DNA of 24,881 bases, from the NCBI GenBank assembly GCA_910586605.1, contig CAJUJR010000047.1, positions 1-24,881 of the forward strand. The letters are read 5' to 3'. The notes under the pieces are model-generated. The model did no database searches. It had not been told where the DNA came from and saw only the letters and a list, made by a program, of their open reading frames with translations. A program made the translations under genes and the position numbers. Positions 6,326 through 15,255 of this stretch are shown here, in pieces (the first letter of the stretch is position 1; each line of letters opens with the position of its first letter). This DNA comes from an uncultured Lachnospiraceae bacterium. Lineage in GTDB: Bacteria > Bacillota > Clostridia > Lachnospirales > Lachnospiraceae.

Positions 6326-8600
6326 AGCGATAGGGCGCTACAAGGAAACCCCAGATGAGATGAAGGCGTCGGTGTGGTATACCGTAGGCAATATTGCCCA
6401 AAAAGCTGCTCCTTGGCTGGTGATGTTTGTGTTGACGCATTATCTGGCGACAAAAGATTACGGTGTTTATACAACATTTATGTCATGGCTGGAGGTTATG
6501 GAAATTATTGTTACGCTTAGGATTTACAGCAATGGATACCTTACAGGCCTGGTACATCATAGAAAAGACAGTAATTTATATACTGCGGCAATGCAGTCTT
6601 TGTGTTTTGTGTTAATTGCAGCCTGGCTTGTAGTATATTTGCTTTTCCATAGATGGATTAATGATTTTATAGAAATTAGCATGCCGCTTGGTATTTTGAT
6701 GATTTGTTCTTTTTTGGGGATGGTTGGCTATGGGCTGTGGTCAGCAAGGCAGCGTATGCAGAACCATTATAAAAGGATATTTGCTGTTACCGTGTTATAT
6801 GGCTTAGCTGGGCCTGTAGCAGGGGCATTATCTGTTTTCTGCAATTTTAAACATCCAGTATTTTATGTCATTTTTGTTAGGACAGTTATTCAGTTATTTG
6901 TGGCCATCCCTTTTTTTGCATCAAATTATAAAGGTTCATCAGCTAAATGGGATAAGAGATATGCGTTAGAGGCTCTAAAATTTAATATACCGCTGATGCC
7001 TTATTATTTATCTATGGTTTTATTGAATCATTCTGACCGTTTGATGATACAAAAAATAAAAGGATATGAAGAGGCGGCGGTATATAGTGTGGCATACAGT
7101 GTATCCATGATGGTTTTTGTAGTTAGTGGGGCAATAAACTTGTCGCTTCAGGCATGGCTTTTAAAAGCGTTAAAAGAAAATGACAACAAGACAGATAAAA
7201 GTAGGATGATAAATACTGGAACGGTTATCGTTGTATTTTTTTCTGCTTTGGAAATGATTTTGGGACCCGAGCTGATTGCAGTATTTGGTGGGAAGAAGTA
7301 TGCCGAAGCAGTATGGGTAGTGCCACCGCTTACTGTATGCGTCATTGTAATGTACATCTATCAGCAGTATTTGAATGTGTTGTTTTATTTGGGGAAAACC
7401 AAATGGATTTTAGTTGCTTCTGTTACCAGTGCAGTATGTAATATTGGCATGAATACTATTCTTATTCCGGTGTTTGGTTATGTAGTTGCTGGCTATACAT
7501 CAATGGTAAGTTATTTGCTTGTCATGGCGTTCTATTTATTGATTGTGAAAAAAGAATGCAGGAGGGAAGGGATAGAAACAAGGATTTTTTTTGATACTCC
7601 GTTTCAAATGGCGGTTTTGCTGGCCTTTCTTTCTTTAGCGTTTTCTATGATGGTTTTATATAAAACAGCGTCCTTACGTTATGGGATGGTATTGGCTATA
7701 GCCGTTACTGGGCTGTTTGCCAGCATACAGGGAAAACGGGCTATGCTATACAAATGGAAAAAAGCAAGGGCAGTATGTATTGCATTACTTGCTATTCTGG
7801 CGGCAGTATTGTTTTGGCCAACAGCAGCGTTTTTTGAGGAAAAATATGAGATGGGTAAATGCCCTTCTTTATATGCAGACAGGATCTATGCCATTCCGGG
7901 AAAAGATGGAAAGGCAAATGGCTTTACCTGTACAGGGTTGTATTATGATAAGGAACGGCAGCAGTTTTATATTGGGAATATTGGAAAAGATAAGCCAGGG
8001 GAATCAAGGTTCCATGCATCTATAGAGATTGTCTGCCGCAATTTTTCTTCAATTTCTGAAAGTATTGAATGCTATAAAGTTTTTGAAGATATGGGAGATA
8101 TACAGGGGGTTTGCATGGATTTGGAGGAGACAATCTGGCTATGTTCTTATGCAGAAAATTTAGTAAGGCAGATTGACAGGGATGGTGAGCCAATAAGTGA
8201 ATTTCCAGTAGACGCCCCTTCAGGGATTGCATGTGATAATGAAAATGGCACATTATGGGTTTTGACAAATAAATATCTAATTCATTATACAAAGAAAGGA
8301 GAAACATTAAAAAAGATACCTATGGAAAAGAAAGGGCAGGATCAGCTATATTTAGATTCTGCCCACCAGATATTATATATTTCTGTAGGGGATAATTATT
8401 ATGGAGATAGTTATATTTATACAGTGGACTTAAATACTGGGCAGATAACATTGCGCTATGTGTTAAAGGACTCTTATGCAATTGAAGGGATTACGCTGAT
8501 TGATAACGAACTTTATGTATTAAATGATGGGTATTACCATAATGCAAAGATACCATTTAATCAAGTGAATGTTTACAGGCTTTCTGAAAGCATGTTTTGA
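6306..8600 (+). CDS. Wzx-like polysaccharide flippase fused to an extracytoplasmic beta-propeller domain
   Basis: The protein has 764 residues, while ordinary Wzx flippases have about 400-500. Residues 1-430 or so read as a MOP-superfamily flippase: many membrane segments, SVWYTVGNIAQKAAPW at the start, FNIPLMPYYLS and NHSDRLMI in mid-protein. Two further hydrophobic stretches run to about residue 507. Residues 510-764 are soluble and resemble beta-propeller blades: GLYYDKERQQFYIG, GVCMDLEETIWLC, GIACDNENGTLWVL and GITLIDNELYVLND, spaced 40-60 residues apart. Topology suggests the propeller is outside the cell. The gene has a strong AGGAGG site and overlaps the polymerase. Its job may be to bind the exported glycan or a partner; that is inference. 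Confidence 0.82.
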   Translation: MKKILNKAIGRYKETPDEMKASVWYTVGNIAQKAAPWLVMFVLTHYLATKDYGVYTTFMSWLEVMEIIVTLRIYSNGYLTGLVHHRKDSNLYTAAMQSLCFVLIAAWLVVYLLFHRWINDFIEISMPLGILMICSFLGMVGYGLWSARQRMQNHYKRIFAVTVLYGLAGPVAGALSVFCNFKHPVFYVIFVRTVIQLFVAIPFFASNYKGSSAKWDKRYALEALKFNIPLMPYYLSMVLLNHSDRLMIQKIKGYEEAAVYSVAYSVSMMVFVVSGAINLSLQAWLLKALKENDNKTDKSRMINTGTVIVVFFSALEMILGPELIAVFGGKKYAEAVWVVPPLTVCVIVMYIYQQYLNVLFYLGKTKWILVASVTSAVCNIGMNTILIPVFGYVVAGYTSMVSYLLVMAFYLLIVKKECRREGIETRIFFDTPFQMAVLLAFLSLAFSMMVLYKTASLRYGMVLAIAVTGLFASIQGKRAMLYKWKKARAVCIALLAILAAVLFWPTAAFFEEKYEMGKCPSLYADRIYAIPGKDGKANGFTCTGLYYDKERQQFYIGNIGKDKPGESRFHASIEIVCRNFSSISESIECYKVFEDMGDIQGVCMDLEETIWLCSYAENLVRQIDRDGEPISEFPVDAPSGIACDNENGTLWVLTNKYLIHYTKKGETLKKIPMEKKGQDQLYLDSAHQILYISVGDNYYGDSYIYTVDLNTGQITLRYVLKDSYAIEGITLIDNELYVLNDGYYHNAKIPFNQVNVYRLSESMF

Positions 8601-8633
8601 TTTTGGCATATATATTTATGGAGGTATGGTTCA

Positions 8634-10097
8634 ATGTGGCTAACAATTGCCAAGCTTATACTTTTTTTACTTTCCAGCATAGGGTACTGGGAATATTTTA
8701 GGAGAAAAACAAAAATAACCCTTTATTTCCTGCCAGCTTTTACGGTATCCTGCCAAGTTACAGTGTTGTTTGCGGCTGGGCTGCTGAATTGCCTGGCAAA
8801 AACCGTTTTTCTTCTGTTTGTAACAGGGCTGTTTTTGGCGGTTTTTTATAGTGTAAGGGATTTTCGGGAGCGTAGCAGTGCCAAAGGGGGAGGCTTTGGT
8901 TTTTTCCGTTACTATTTCAGCATCGGGTATCTTTATTTTTTTGTAACTTTAGGGGTGGTTTGCCTTGCAGTCAGAGGGCGTATTTTTTTACATTATGACA
9001 ATTTCTCCCACTGGGCATTGGTAGTAAAGAATATGCTGCAGGCTGACAGGTATCCCAATTTTCAGGATACTTTGGTAACGTTCCAGGAATATCCGCTTGG
9101 GAGTGCGTCGTTTATCTATTATTTTAGCAAGGTAGTTTCAAAGGCGGAGAGTATTCAGATGCTTGCGCAGGCATTTATGATGGTAAGTTTCCTGCTTCCT
9201 ATTTTTAAATATGTAAGGAAACAGAAATGGGCTGCCCTGGCTTTTATGGCATTGTTTACGAATTTTATTTTCTGCTATAACACAGGGATAAATGACCTTT
9301 TGGTGGACACGTTGCTGCCATTGCAAGGTGCTGCTCTTTTGCTGTTCTTCTGTTCAGAGTGCCTTCCGCGTAGCAAAGCAGTAGATGGGGGTGTTTCAGT
9401 GCTTTATGCCATCCCTTTTTTTTGCATGGCCATGCAGGTTAAAAACTCTGGCGTCTATTTTGTGGCAGTAGGGTGCATCCTTGCTTTTTATGGGGGATTT
9501 AAGGCAAAAGGGCAGGGGGCATGGAAGTATCTTGTTACCGCCGCCGCTCCATTTTTTTCTCTTTATTTATGGAAAGCCCATTGCAGTTATGTGTTTGCAG
9601 CGGCAACTGTTTCCAAGCATGCGATGACGGCGGAAAATTATGGGCAGGTCTATTCTGAAAAATCTGTGGGGGATATTAAACTGGTTGCCCAAAAGATGCT
9701 CCAGTTTACTGTTTCGGGGAAAGATTTATACTGCTTAATTGCTTTTCTGGTATTTTCTGGGACAGTTGTTTTTTTCCTGGGAAAGGGTGTAAGGAAAGCA
9801 TACTCCTGTTTTATAGGGGCGTCGGTTTCCCTTTATCTTACATACATGGCAGGCATGCTTTTTATGTACCTGTTTTCCATGCCAGGTGGGGAGGCGGCAG
9901 CTCTTGCTGGTTCAGAAAGGTACCGTAGGACTATTTTTATTGTAATCTATTATTTTGCTGTAATTATGGTGTTACAGTGCATCCCTGAGATAGCGGGAAA
10001 TTACCGGGGGGGTATACAGCGCAGCCATGGTGCTTTTGCTTACCATCCTCTGGAGGGCGCAGTTTGGGCAGTTTACCACTATCTTTGCACCAGATGA
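8634..10097 (+). CDS. Polytopic GT-C-like membrane protein, truncated by a frameshift at a G7 run
   Basis: As read, the frame gives 487 residues and ends in the non-homologous tail after NYRGG. Most of it is membrane segments. The first large outward loop has HYDNFSHW with Asp122, the kind of acidic residue used by GT-C glycosyltransferases that take polyprenyl-phosphate sugars, followed by EYPLGSASFIYYF. At the G7 run (10006-10012) the coding frame continues in the next frame: with one G fewer it would read NYRGVYSAAMVLLL and run to 10398, about 587 residues. An AGGAGG-like GGAGG site precedes the ATG. It may be phase OFF, a true pseudogene, or a sequencing error in the run. Confidence 0.75.
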   Translation: MWLTIAKLILFLLSSIGYWEYFRRKTKITLYFLPAFTVSCQVTVLFAAGLLNCLAKTVFLLFVTGLFLAVFYSVRDFRERSSAKGGGFGFFRYYFSIGYLYFFVTLGVVCLAVRGRIFLHYDNFSHWALVVKNMLQADRYPNFQDTLVTFQEYPLGSASFIYYFSKVVSKAESIQMLAQAFMMVSFLLPIFKYVRKQKWAALAFMALFTNFIFCYNTGINDLLVDTLLPLQGAALLLFFCSECLPRSKAVDGGVSVLYAIPFFCMAMQVKNSGVYFVAVGCILAFYGGFKAKGQGAWKYLVTAAAPFFSLYLWKAHCSYVFAAATVSKHAMTAENYGQVYSEKSVGDIKLVAQKMLQFTVSGKDLYCLIAFLVFSGTVVFFLGKGVRKAYSCFIGASVSLYLTYMAGMLFMYLFSMPGGEAAALAGSERYRRTIFIVIYYFAVIMVLQCIPEIAGNYRGGIQRSHGAFAYHPLEGAVWAVYHYLCTR

Positions 10098-10398
10098 TGC
10101 CAAAGAGCGGCTTTGGTTTGAACATGCAATCAGTGAATATGCCGTAGGGGCAGGACAGTCCTATGCCGTCTGCGTCCCGGCAGAGGATACGGGGTATGTG
10201 TATTACCTATGCAAATATCTCTTATCCTCATCCAATATTTCAGTAAGGGCAGTGAAGGGGGAAAGGCAGACAAAAGACCTGCAAAATTTTAATTACGTCT
10301 TCCTCTATGACCGTGGCAATGAAATCCTGGATAACTGGGCCAAGGCGCAATACCCTGCGCAGGCCGGGAAGCTGGTTATCAAAACAGCGGGGGAGTAG
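10003..10398 (+). pseudogene. Out-of-frame 3' part of the GT-C-like membrane protein
   Basis: This frame has a stop at 9991-9993 and is then open to a TAG at 10396-10398. Its start, VYSAAMVLLLTILW, completes the membrane helix broken in the upstream frame. It is followed by a soluble tail of about 110 residues with AISEYAVGAG, YVYYLCKYLL and FNYVFLYDRG, like the C-terminal domains of large GT-C proteins. An ATG at 10027 exists, but there is no good ribosome binding site, so I do not treat it as a separate gene. Its stop is one base before the start of the GT2-GtrA gene, consistent with it being the natural end of the upstream gene. Confidence 0.75.
10006..10012 (+). repeat. G7 homopolymer at the frameshift point
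   Basis: Seven G in a row sit inside the short window (9994-10097) where the two frames of the GT-C-like gene must join. Six or nine G would restore one frame. This is a possible slipped-strand switch. Confidence 0.7.
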
Positions 10399-10399
10399 G

Positions 10400-11464
10400 A
10401 TGAGGATACCAGTTGTGATCCCGGCTTATGAGCCGGATGGAAAATTATTGGATTTGTGCAGGTCTTTGGTGGAAAGTGGCATAGGGGATATTGTGGTGGT
10501 TGATGATGGGAGTGGTAAAGAGTACCAGCCTGTTTTTAAGGCGGTACAGGAAGAATGCTGTGGCGTTGTGCTGAGGCATGCGGCGAATATGGGGAAGGGA
10601 CGTGCGTTAAAGGATGCGTTTAACTTCTTGCTGAATGAAAGGGAGGACTTGGTTGGTTGTGTCACGGCAGATTCTGATGGGCAGCATACGGTTAAGGATA
10701 TCCTGAAATGTATGGAGGCTTTGGAACAGGACCATAACTGCTTTATTTTGGGGTGCAGGGATTTTGACCAGCCAGATGTCCCGTTTAAAAGCAGGTTTGG
10801 GAATAAGCTGACACAGAAAGTATGTAAAGGGCTATGTGGCATTGCGGTGTCGGATACGCAGACAGGGCTCCGGGCAATCCCAAAAGAATTTATGGAATAT
10901 CTTTTAAATACCAGTGGGGAGCGGTTTGAATTTGAGACAAATATGCTTGTGGAGAGCAGGGGGCGTTTTGGGATTGTGGAGGTTATGGTTGAAACGGTCT
11001 ATGATTCCAAGACAGAGCATAAGACGCATTTTGACCCAGTCAGGGATTCCATACGGATTTATAAAATATTTGGGGGCATCTTTTTTAAATTTTTGGTCTC
11101 TTCATTTTCCTCGAGTATTTTGGATATCCTGCTTTTTTTACTGTTCTGCCCTCTGTTACAGGCGGCTGCCCCTTTGTGGTATGCAGCGGCTGCAACAGTC
11201 CTGGCAAGGGCAGTGTCGGCGTTTTATAATTATCTGGTGAATTACAAGGTGGTATTTCGGAGCAGTGAAAAGCACAGCAGGTCTGCCATAAAATATTTTA
11301 CCCTTGCTGCCGTACAGATGTGTGTAAGCGCTTTGCTTGTGACAGCAGGCATCTATATATTTTACATGCTGGAAGAAGTAACAGTGAAGATAGTAGTGGA
11401 CATTGTTTTGTTCTTTATCAGCTATCGGATACAGAACAGTTATATTTTCAGGGCAAAGGGGTGA
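10400..11464 (+). CDS. Bifunctional GT2 (DPM-type) glycosyltransferase with C-terminal GtrA-like membrane domain
   Basis: The ATG at 10400 is chosen because MRIPVVIPAYEP is the family start and GGGGGAG lies just upstream, overlapping the previous stop; the frame is open further upstream without homology. Residues 1-225 form a dolichol-phosphate-mannose-synthase-like domain: IVVVDDGSG (31-39), NMGKGRALKDAF (63-74), metal-binding TADSDGQ (89-95), DTQTGLRAIP (152-161) and RFEFETNML (175-183). Residues 228-354 hold four membrane segments with YNYLVNYKVVF (276-286) and IQNSYIF near the end, typical of GtrA. The product would be a polyprenyl-phosphate sugar, flipped or retained by the GtrA part and used by an outward-facing GT-C enzyme. 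Two GT-C candidates flank it. Confidence 0.87.
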   Translation: MRIPVVIPAYEPDGKLLDLCRSLVESGIGDIVVVDDGSGKEYQPVFKAVQEECCGVVLRHAANMGKGRALKDAFNFLLNEREDLVGCVTADSDGQHTVKDILKCMEALEQDHNCFILGCRDFDQPDVPFKSRFGNKLTQKVCKGLCGIAVSDTQTGLRAIPKEFMEYLLNTSGERFEFETNMLVESRGRFGIVEVMVETVYDSKTEHKTHFDPVRDSIRIYKIFGGIFFKFLVSSFSSSILDILLFLLFCPLLQAAAPLWYAAAATVLARAVSAFYNYLVNYKVVFRSSEKHSRSAIKYFTLAAVQMCVSALLVTAGIYIFYMLEEVTVKIVVDIVLFFISYRIQNSYIFRAKG

Positions 11465-11468
11465 TTGC

Positions 11469-13706
11469 ATGTTAAAGGAAAAATTAAGCGCAGCCGCATA
11501 TAGAAGCCTGTTGATTATATTGGCGGCTGCGGCAGGTATCTTAATTGTGCTTTTTGGGAGGACAGAGCTTGGGTATAGCCCCAAGGAGAATGAGGTATTG
11601 TCCGTAAACGGGGCAGAATCAGGCCAGATGGAAATTACCGATAGTTACACAGTCCAGATGGCAGCATCTGTTTCCAAAAACATTCTGCTAAAAGATATTT
11701 CTGTTTCTTATTGTGCTCCAAATGAGAGTTTTTCAGGGACATTGGTTTTTTCTGTTTCAGATGGGGAAGGGGAAAGCGTATTCTGGGGGGCTTTTGCCCT
11801 TGGCCGGACATTGGATGCCATAGAAACCAAGACATTTGATGTTGCAAAGCATTTACTGGAAGGGGAAACATATTCTGTAAGCTGCAATGTAATAGTAAAT
11901 ACGGGAAGTATGCGTATGTTACTGTCTAATTTCAGGGGCTTGCCAGAGGGCATACTCTATATGGGGACAGAAAAGGGAACTGTGCTTTCTGGCTATGGGT
12001 ACCAGGATTTGGAGAGGATGAGGTGGGGGGATGTTTTCCAGGTTTTCCACCCTGTTCTTTTTGCATTGTTTCTATTTGTGTTGGTAAGGAGAAAATACAA
12101 TGGGGCAGATGGGAGGTTTGATAAGGCGGTTTATAAAGTCTCCTGTTTTATCAGGAAAAAGTATAGCGATGTATTCCTCGCAGGGATATTTCTGTTTATA
12201 GCATTATTTGTTTTTTACTATGCATATTGTGCAGAAATACATATTTCCCCGGATTCATCCAATTATATGCGGGCGGCGGATTCGATTCTGCGTGGCAATG
12301 GGTTTTATTATATGGCGCATTCCGGTGACAGGGATGCCTGGTTTGCCACATGGCCGATTGGATATCCATTTCTGATTGCCTGTATGGCTTTTATTTTCCA
12401 AAGGAATGTATACCTGGCATCAAAAATTTTGTCTGTACTTTTAGCAGGGGTGCTCCTTATATTGCTGCGGTGTAATTTTAAAAAGGATGCATGGCTTTAT
12501 AGTTTTTGCCTTGTTAACCTGGGGTTTTTGTCCATCTATAAATTTACATGGAGTGAAACCCCGTTTATACCGGCTCTTGTTATTTTTGCCCTGGTGCTTA
12601 CGAAGATTGTTACAGGAAGCCATGTGAAAAAGCGGTGGTATGTATTTTTATGCCTTAGCTGTGTTTTGTCATTTTTAATGAGGTATTTTGGTGCAGTTAC
12701 CGTGATGATAGCTGCCGTTTTTTTAGCGGGGTATATTGCGCTGTACCTGCTGGTTCCCAAATTTAATACAAAAGAAACTAGAGGTAAGATTGCCGGGCTG
12801 TTCTGGGCAGAGGCAGCGTCAACTGCGGCAATATGTTCTTATCTGTATATGAATTACAGGATGGCAGGTTCTTTTACAGGGCAGGACAGAGCGGTTTGGA
12901 AGGATGACTATTATCAGTTGGCAGTAAACCTCTATGATGCGCTGCTCCAGGAAATATGCAATGCTGTGCGGCTGGCGATGCCTGCAACATTTTCATTGGC
13001 AGGCATAGGTGGCAAGGCGGCAATTGCCCTGCTGTTTTTGGGTGCTGTCCTTTACTTGGGGTGGAAAAAGGCAGATAAGGTGGATTACAGGTTTATCTTT
13101 ATTTTTACTGGAATTTTATATGATGCGGCATTTATTTTTATCCGTTTCCATTCATCAATGGACGGGTTTGGCTACCGTTTTTTTGTCCCAGGCAGCATCC
13201 TGGTGATGGTTGGGGTAATCGGTTTTTTTAAAGATGGGATAAATAGGCATATCCGGCAGATTTATCCGGCTGCTGTTTCTGTGCTTGCAATATGTATTGG
13301 GACGCTGGCGTTCCATTGCAAGGAGTTCAATGCGTCAAATACTGCGTTTGCAGATTTTACAGCACAAATTCAGGAAGAATATGGTTCTGTGCCGCCGGAA
13401 TCGTTGATACTGGGTTTTGCGGGGGATTACCGCCTGTTTGGGATAAGGACAGATATCAGTTATACGGCGGAAACAATAAAGCCGGAAGATGAGATAGAAG
13501 ATGTTTTTGTCAAATATGCAGGGCAGAAGTATATTTCTGTCAGCAATGAGGTGCTGAAAGAGATTGTAATAAACAGCCCACAGGCCTATACCAGGTCGGT
13601 GGTGGATTTTTTTGCGCAATATATCAATGCAGGTACGCCAGATAGCGGTTATACTACGTTTTTGGTACAGGATAGGAGCCTGGTACATCGGATGATAAAT
13701 AACTAG
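11469..13706 (+). CDS. Large GT-C-fold glycosyltransferase (PMT/ArnT-like membrane protein)
   Basis: The ATG at 11469 lies 4 bases after the GT2-GtrA stop, with AAAGGGG as binding site; the protein has 745 residues. A first membrane helix (about 12-30) is followed by an outward, beta-rich domain to about residue 190, then many membrane segments. After the second helix comes ISPDSSNYMRAADSI with Asp262, then GNGFYY and WPIGYPF, the pattern of lipid-phosphate-sugar-dependent transferases, where the Asp in the first large loop is catalytic. A soluble C-terminal part follows. It likely adds a sugar to the exported glycan or a surface protein, using a polyprenyl-phosphate sugar made by the adjacent GT2-GtrA or by the UbiA/SDR pair. 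Donor identity is inference. Confidence 0.8.
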   Translation: MLKEKLSAAAYRSLLIILAAAAGILIVLFGRTELGYSPKENEVLSVNGAESGQMEITDSYTVQMAASVSKNILLKDISVSYCAPNESFSGTLVFSVSDGEGESVFWGAFALGRTLDAIETKTFDVAKHLLEGETYSVSCNVIVNTGSMRMLLSNFRGLPEGILYMGTEKGTVLSGYGYQDLERMRWGDVFQVFHPVLFALFLFVLVRRKYNGADGRFDKAVYKVSCFIRKKYSDVFLAGIFLFIALFVFYYAYCAEIHISPDSSNYMRAADSILRGNGFYYMAHSGDRDAWFATWPIGYPFLIACMAFIFQRNVYLASKILSVLLAGVLLILLRCNFKKDAWLYSFCLVNLGFLSIYKFTWSETPFIPALVIFALVLTKIVTGSHVKKRWYVFLCLSCVLSFLMRYFGAVTVMIAAVFLAGYIALYLLVPKFNTKETRGKIAGLFWAEAASTAAICSYLYMNYRMAGSFTGQDRAVWKDDYYQLAVNLYDALLQEICNAVRLAMPATFSLAGIGGKAAIALLFLGAVLYLGWKKADKVDYRFIFIFTGILYDAAFIFIRFHSSMDGFGYRFFVPGSILVMVGVIGFFKDGINRHIRQIYPAAVSVLAICIGTLAFHCKEFNASNTAFADFTAQIQEEYGSVPPESLILGFAGDYRLFGIRTDISYTAETIKPEDEIEDVFVKYAGQKYISVSNEVLKEIVINSPQAYTRSVVDFFAQYINAGTPDSGYTTFLVQDRSLVHRMINN

Positions 13707-13754
13707 TAATATTAACATTTATTTGACAAGGAACTGGAAAGAAAGGAGAAGGAT

Positions 13755-15245
13755 ATGGACGGGAAAGAAGAAAAAGGAAAAAGGAAGATAGGGCTGATTT
13801 ATCCGCCATGGAAGATGTACCAGAGAGGGGAAGACCGTTCCCAGGGGAATATAGAGGATTCCTCAGCTACAGCAATGCGTGCCTGTAATGACTTAGGGTA
13901 TGCGGCGGCAGTCCTTTTAGAGAAGGGGCATCAGGTTTTTTTGCGGGATTTCCAGACGGAAAAATGCAGTATGAGAGATGTGATTTTCGATTTAAAGCGG
14001 GAAAAACTGGATGTTATATGTATCAGTACGACAAATGCAACAATTTATGGAGATATTGAAGTGATTAACAAAATAAAAAAATATTTCCCTAGTTTGCATG
14101 TTGTTTTGAAGGGTTCTATTTTCTATAACCCAGAAATGAAGATGTTAGATTTGCTGGATTTGGGGAATATAGATTTCCTAATTGGCGGGGAAATTGATTT
14201 TGCAATTAGGAATATTATAGATGAGCTTTATGGCAGCCAGGAGTATGGTGATGTGGATAACATATTGTATAAGGATAAGGAAGGGGGCTGGGTGAAGACG
14301 AGGTTTCATGTATGGGGCGAGGATTTGGACGGCCTTCCGTTCCCAGCAAGGCATTTAATGAAAAATGAGCTTTATGTACGGCCTGACACAGGAAGACCAA
14401 TGGCTACCATCCAGGCTGCGAGGGGATGCCCAGCTTCCTGCATCTATTGCCTGTCGCCAGACATTTCTGGTAAGAAAATCCGTAAAAGAAGCCCGCAGAA
14501 CGTATTTGGGGAAATCAGGGAATGCTATTTTAAATATGGGATCAGGGATTTCTTTTTTAAGGCGGATACATTTACAATAGATGCCGGGTGGGTTACTGCC
14601 CTCTGCAAGCTAATTATCCAATCGGATCTTTACCAGAAAATCGAATTTACGGCAAATTCAAGGGTAAACCCGCTTAGCAAAGAGGTGCTTGCCATTATGA
14701 AAAAAGCGGGATGTTTTGCAGTTGCATTTGGCTTTGAGAGTGGGAGTGATGAAACTTTGAAAAAAATCCGGAAGGGGACTACGGCAAAGCAGAATATACA
14801 AGCGATGCATTGGGCGAAGGAATTAAAGCTTCCAGTCTATGGGTTCTTCATAATAGGGTTCCCGTGGGAAACCAGAAGGGATATTGCACTGACTGGAAAG
14901 CATATTTTTGAGTTGGACCCGGATTTTATGGAAATCCATATTGCCCTTCCATATTATGGGACAGGGCTATATGAAGAGTGTAAGAAAGAACAGGTTTTAG
15001 AGGAAAATGTGTGGGGGAGCGATTATTTCCATTCAAGCACATCTGGGACAAAATATGTCCCTATGGAGGAATTGGCAGAAATCAGGAAAAAAATAATGCT
15101 TCGGTTTTATCTACGCCCATCCTATATTTTAAAGAAGGCTGTTTATAGTATAAAAAGGCCGGTGGTACTTAAGAATTACATGAAATATGGGTTGCGGCTG
15201 GTAAAGAACCTGCTTTTTCCTGCTGGTTTTAATAGAAGGGGTTAG
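13755..15245 (+). CDS. Radical SAM protein with N-terminal cobalamin-binding-like domain
   Basis: The 496-residue protein begins with a basic tail, then IGLIYPPW and a Rossmann-like N-terminal region (to about residue 160) with AAVLLEKGHQV and DVICISTTNATIYGD, as in B12-dependent radical SAM enzymes. I do not see the DxHxxG cobalamin-ligand motif. The radical SAM core has RGCPASCIYC (C225, C229, C232) and later FGFESGSDETLKKIRKG and YGFFIIGFPWET, typical of the elongator/BchE-like core. It starts 48 bases after the GT-C gene with a strong AAAGGAGAAGG site. Methylation or rearrangement of a polyprenyl-linked sugar or glycan is possible; no specific family is recognised. Confidence 0.82.
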   Translation: MDGKEEKGKRKIGLIYPPWKMYQRGEDRSQGNIEDSSATAMRACNDLGYAAAVLLEKGHQVFLRDFQTEKCSMRDVIFDLKREKLDVICISTTNATIYGDIEVINKIKKYFPSLHVVLKGSIFYNPEMKMLDLLDLGNIDFLIGGEIDFAIRNIIDELYGSQEYGDVDNILYKDKEGGWVKTRFHVWGEDLDGLPFPARHLMKNELYVRPDTGRPMATIQAARGCPASCIYCLSPDISGKKIRKRSPQNVFGEIRECYFKYGIRDFFFKADTFTIDAGWVTALCKLIIQSDLYQKIEFTANSRVNPLSKEVLAIMKKAGCFAVAFGFESGSDETLKKIRKGTTAKQNIQAMHWAKELKLPVYGFFIIGFPWETRRDIALTGKHIFELDPDFMEIHIALPYYGTGLYEECKKEQVLEENVWGSDYFHSSTSGTKYVPMEELAEIRKKIMLRFYLRPSYILKKAVYSIKRPVVLKNYMKYGLRLVKNLLFPAGFNRRG

Positions 15246-15255
15246 GGGAAATGCA

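Noticed and set aside
9413..9423. T8 run in the GT-C-like gene as another switch
   Set aside because: Runs of seven or eight T are frequent in this AT-rich sequence and this one is in frame, so it does not stand out.
10027..10398. Separate 123-residue gene starting at ATG 10027
   Set aside because: It starts inside a membrane helix that continues the upstream protein, has no proper ribosome binding site and is better explained as the 3' part of the frameshifted GT-C-like gene.
13723..13728. TTGACA before the cobalamin-type radical SAM gene as a promoter
   Set aside because: No acceptable -10 box occurs 16-18 bases downstream; the sequence there is GAGAAG and forms part of the ribosome binding site.
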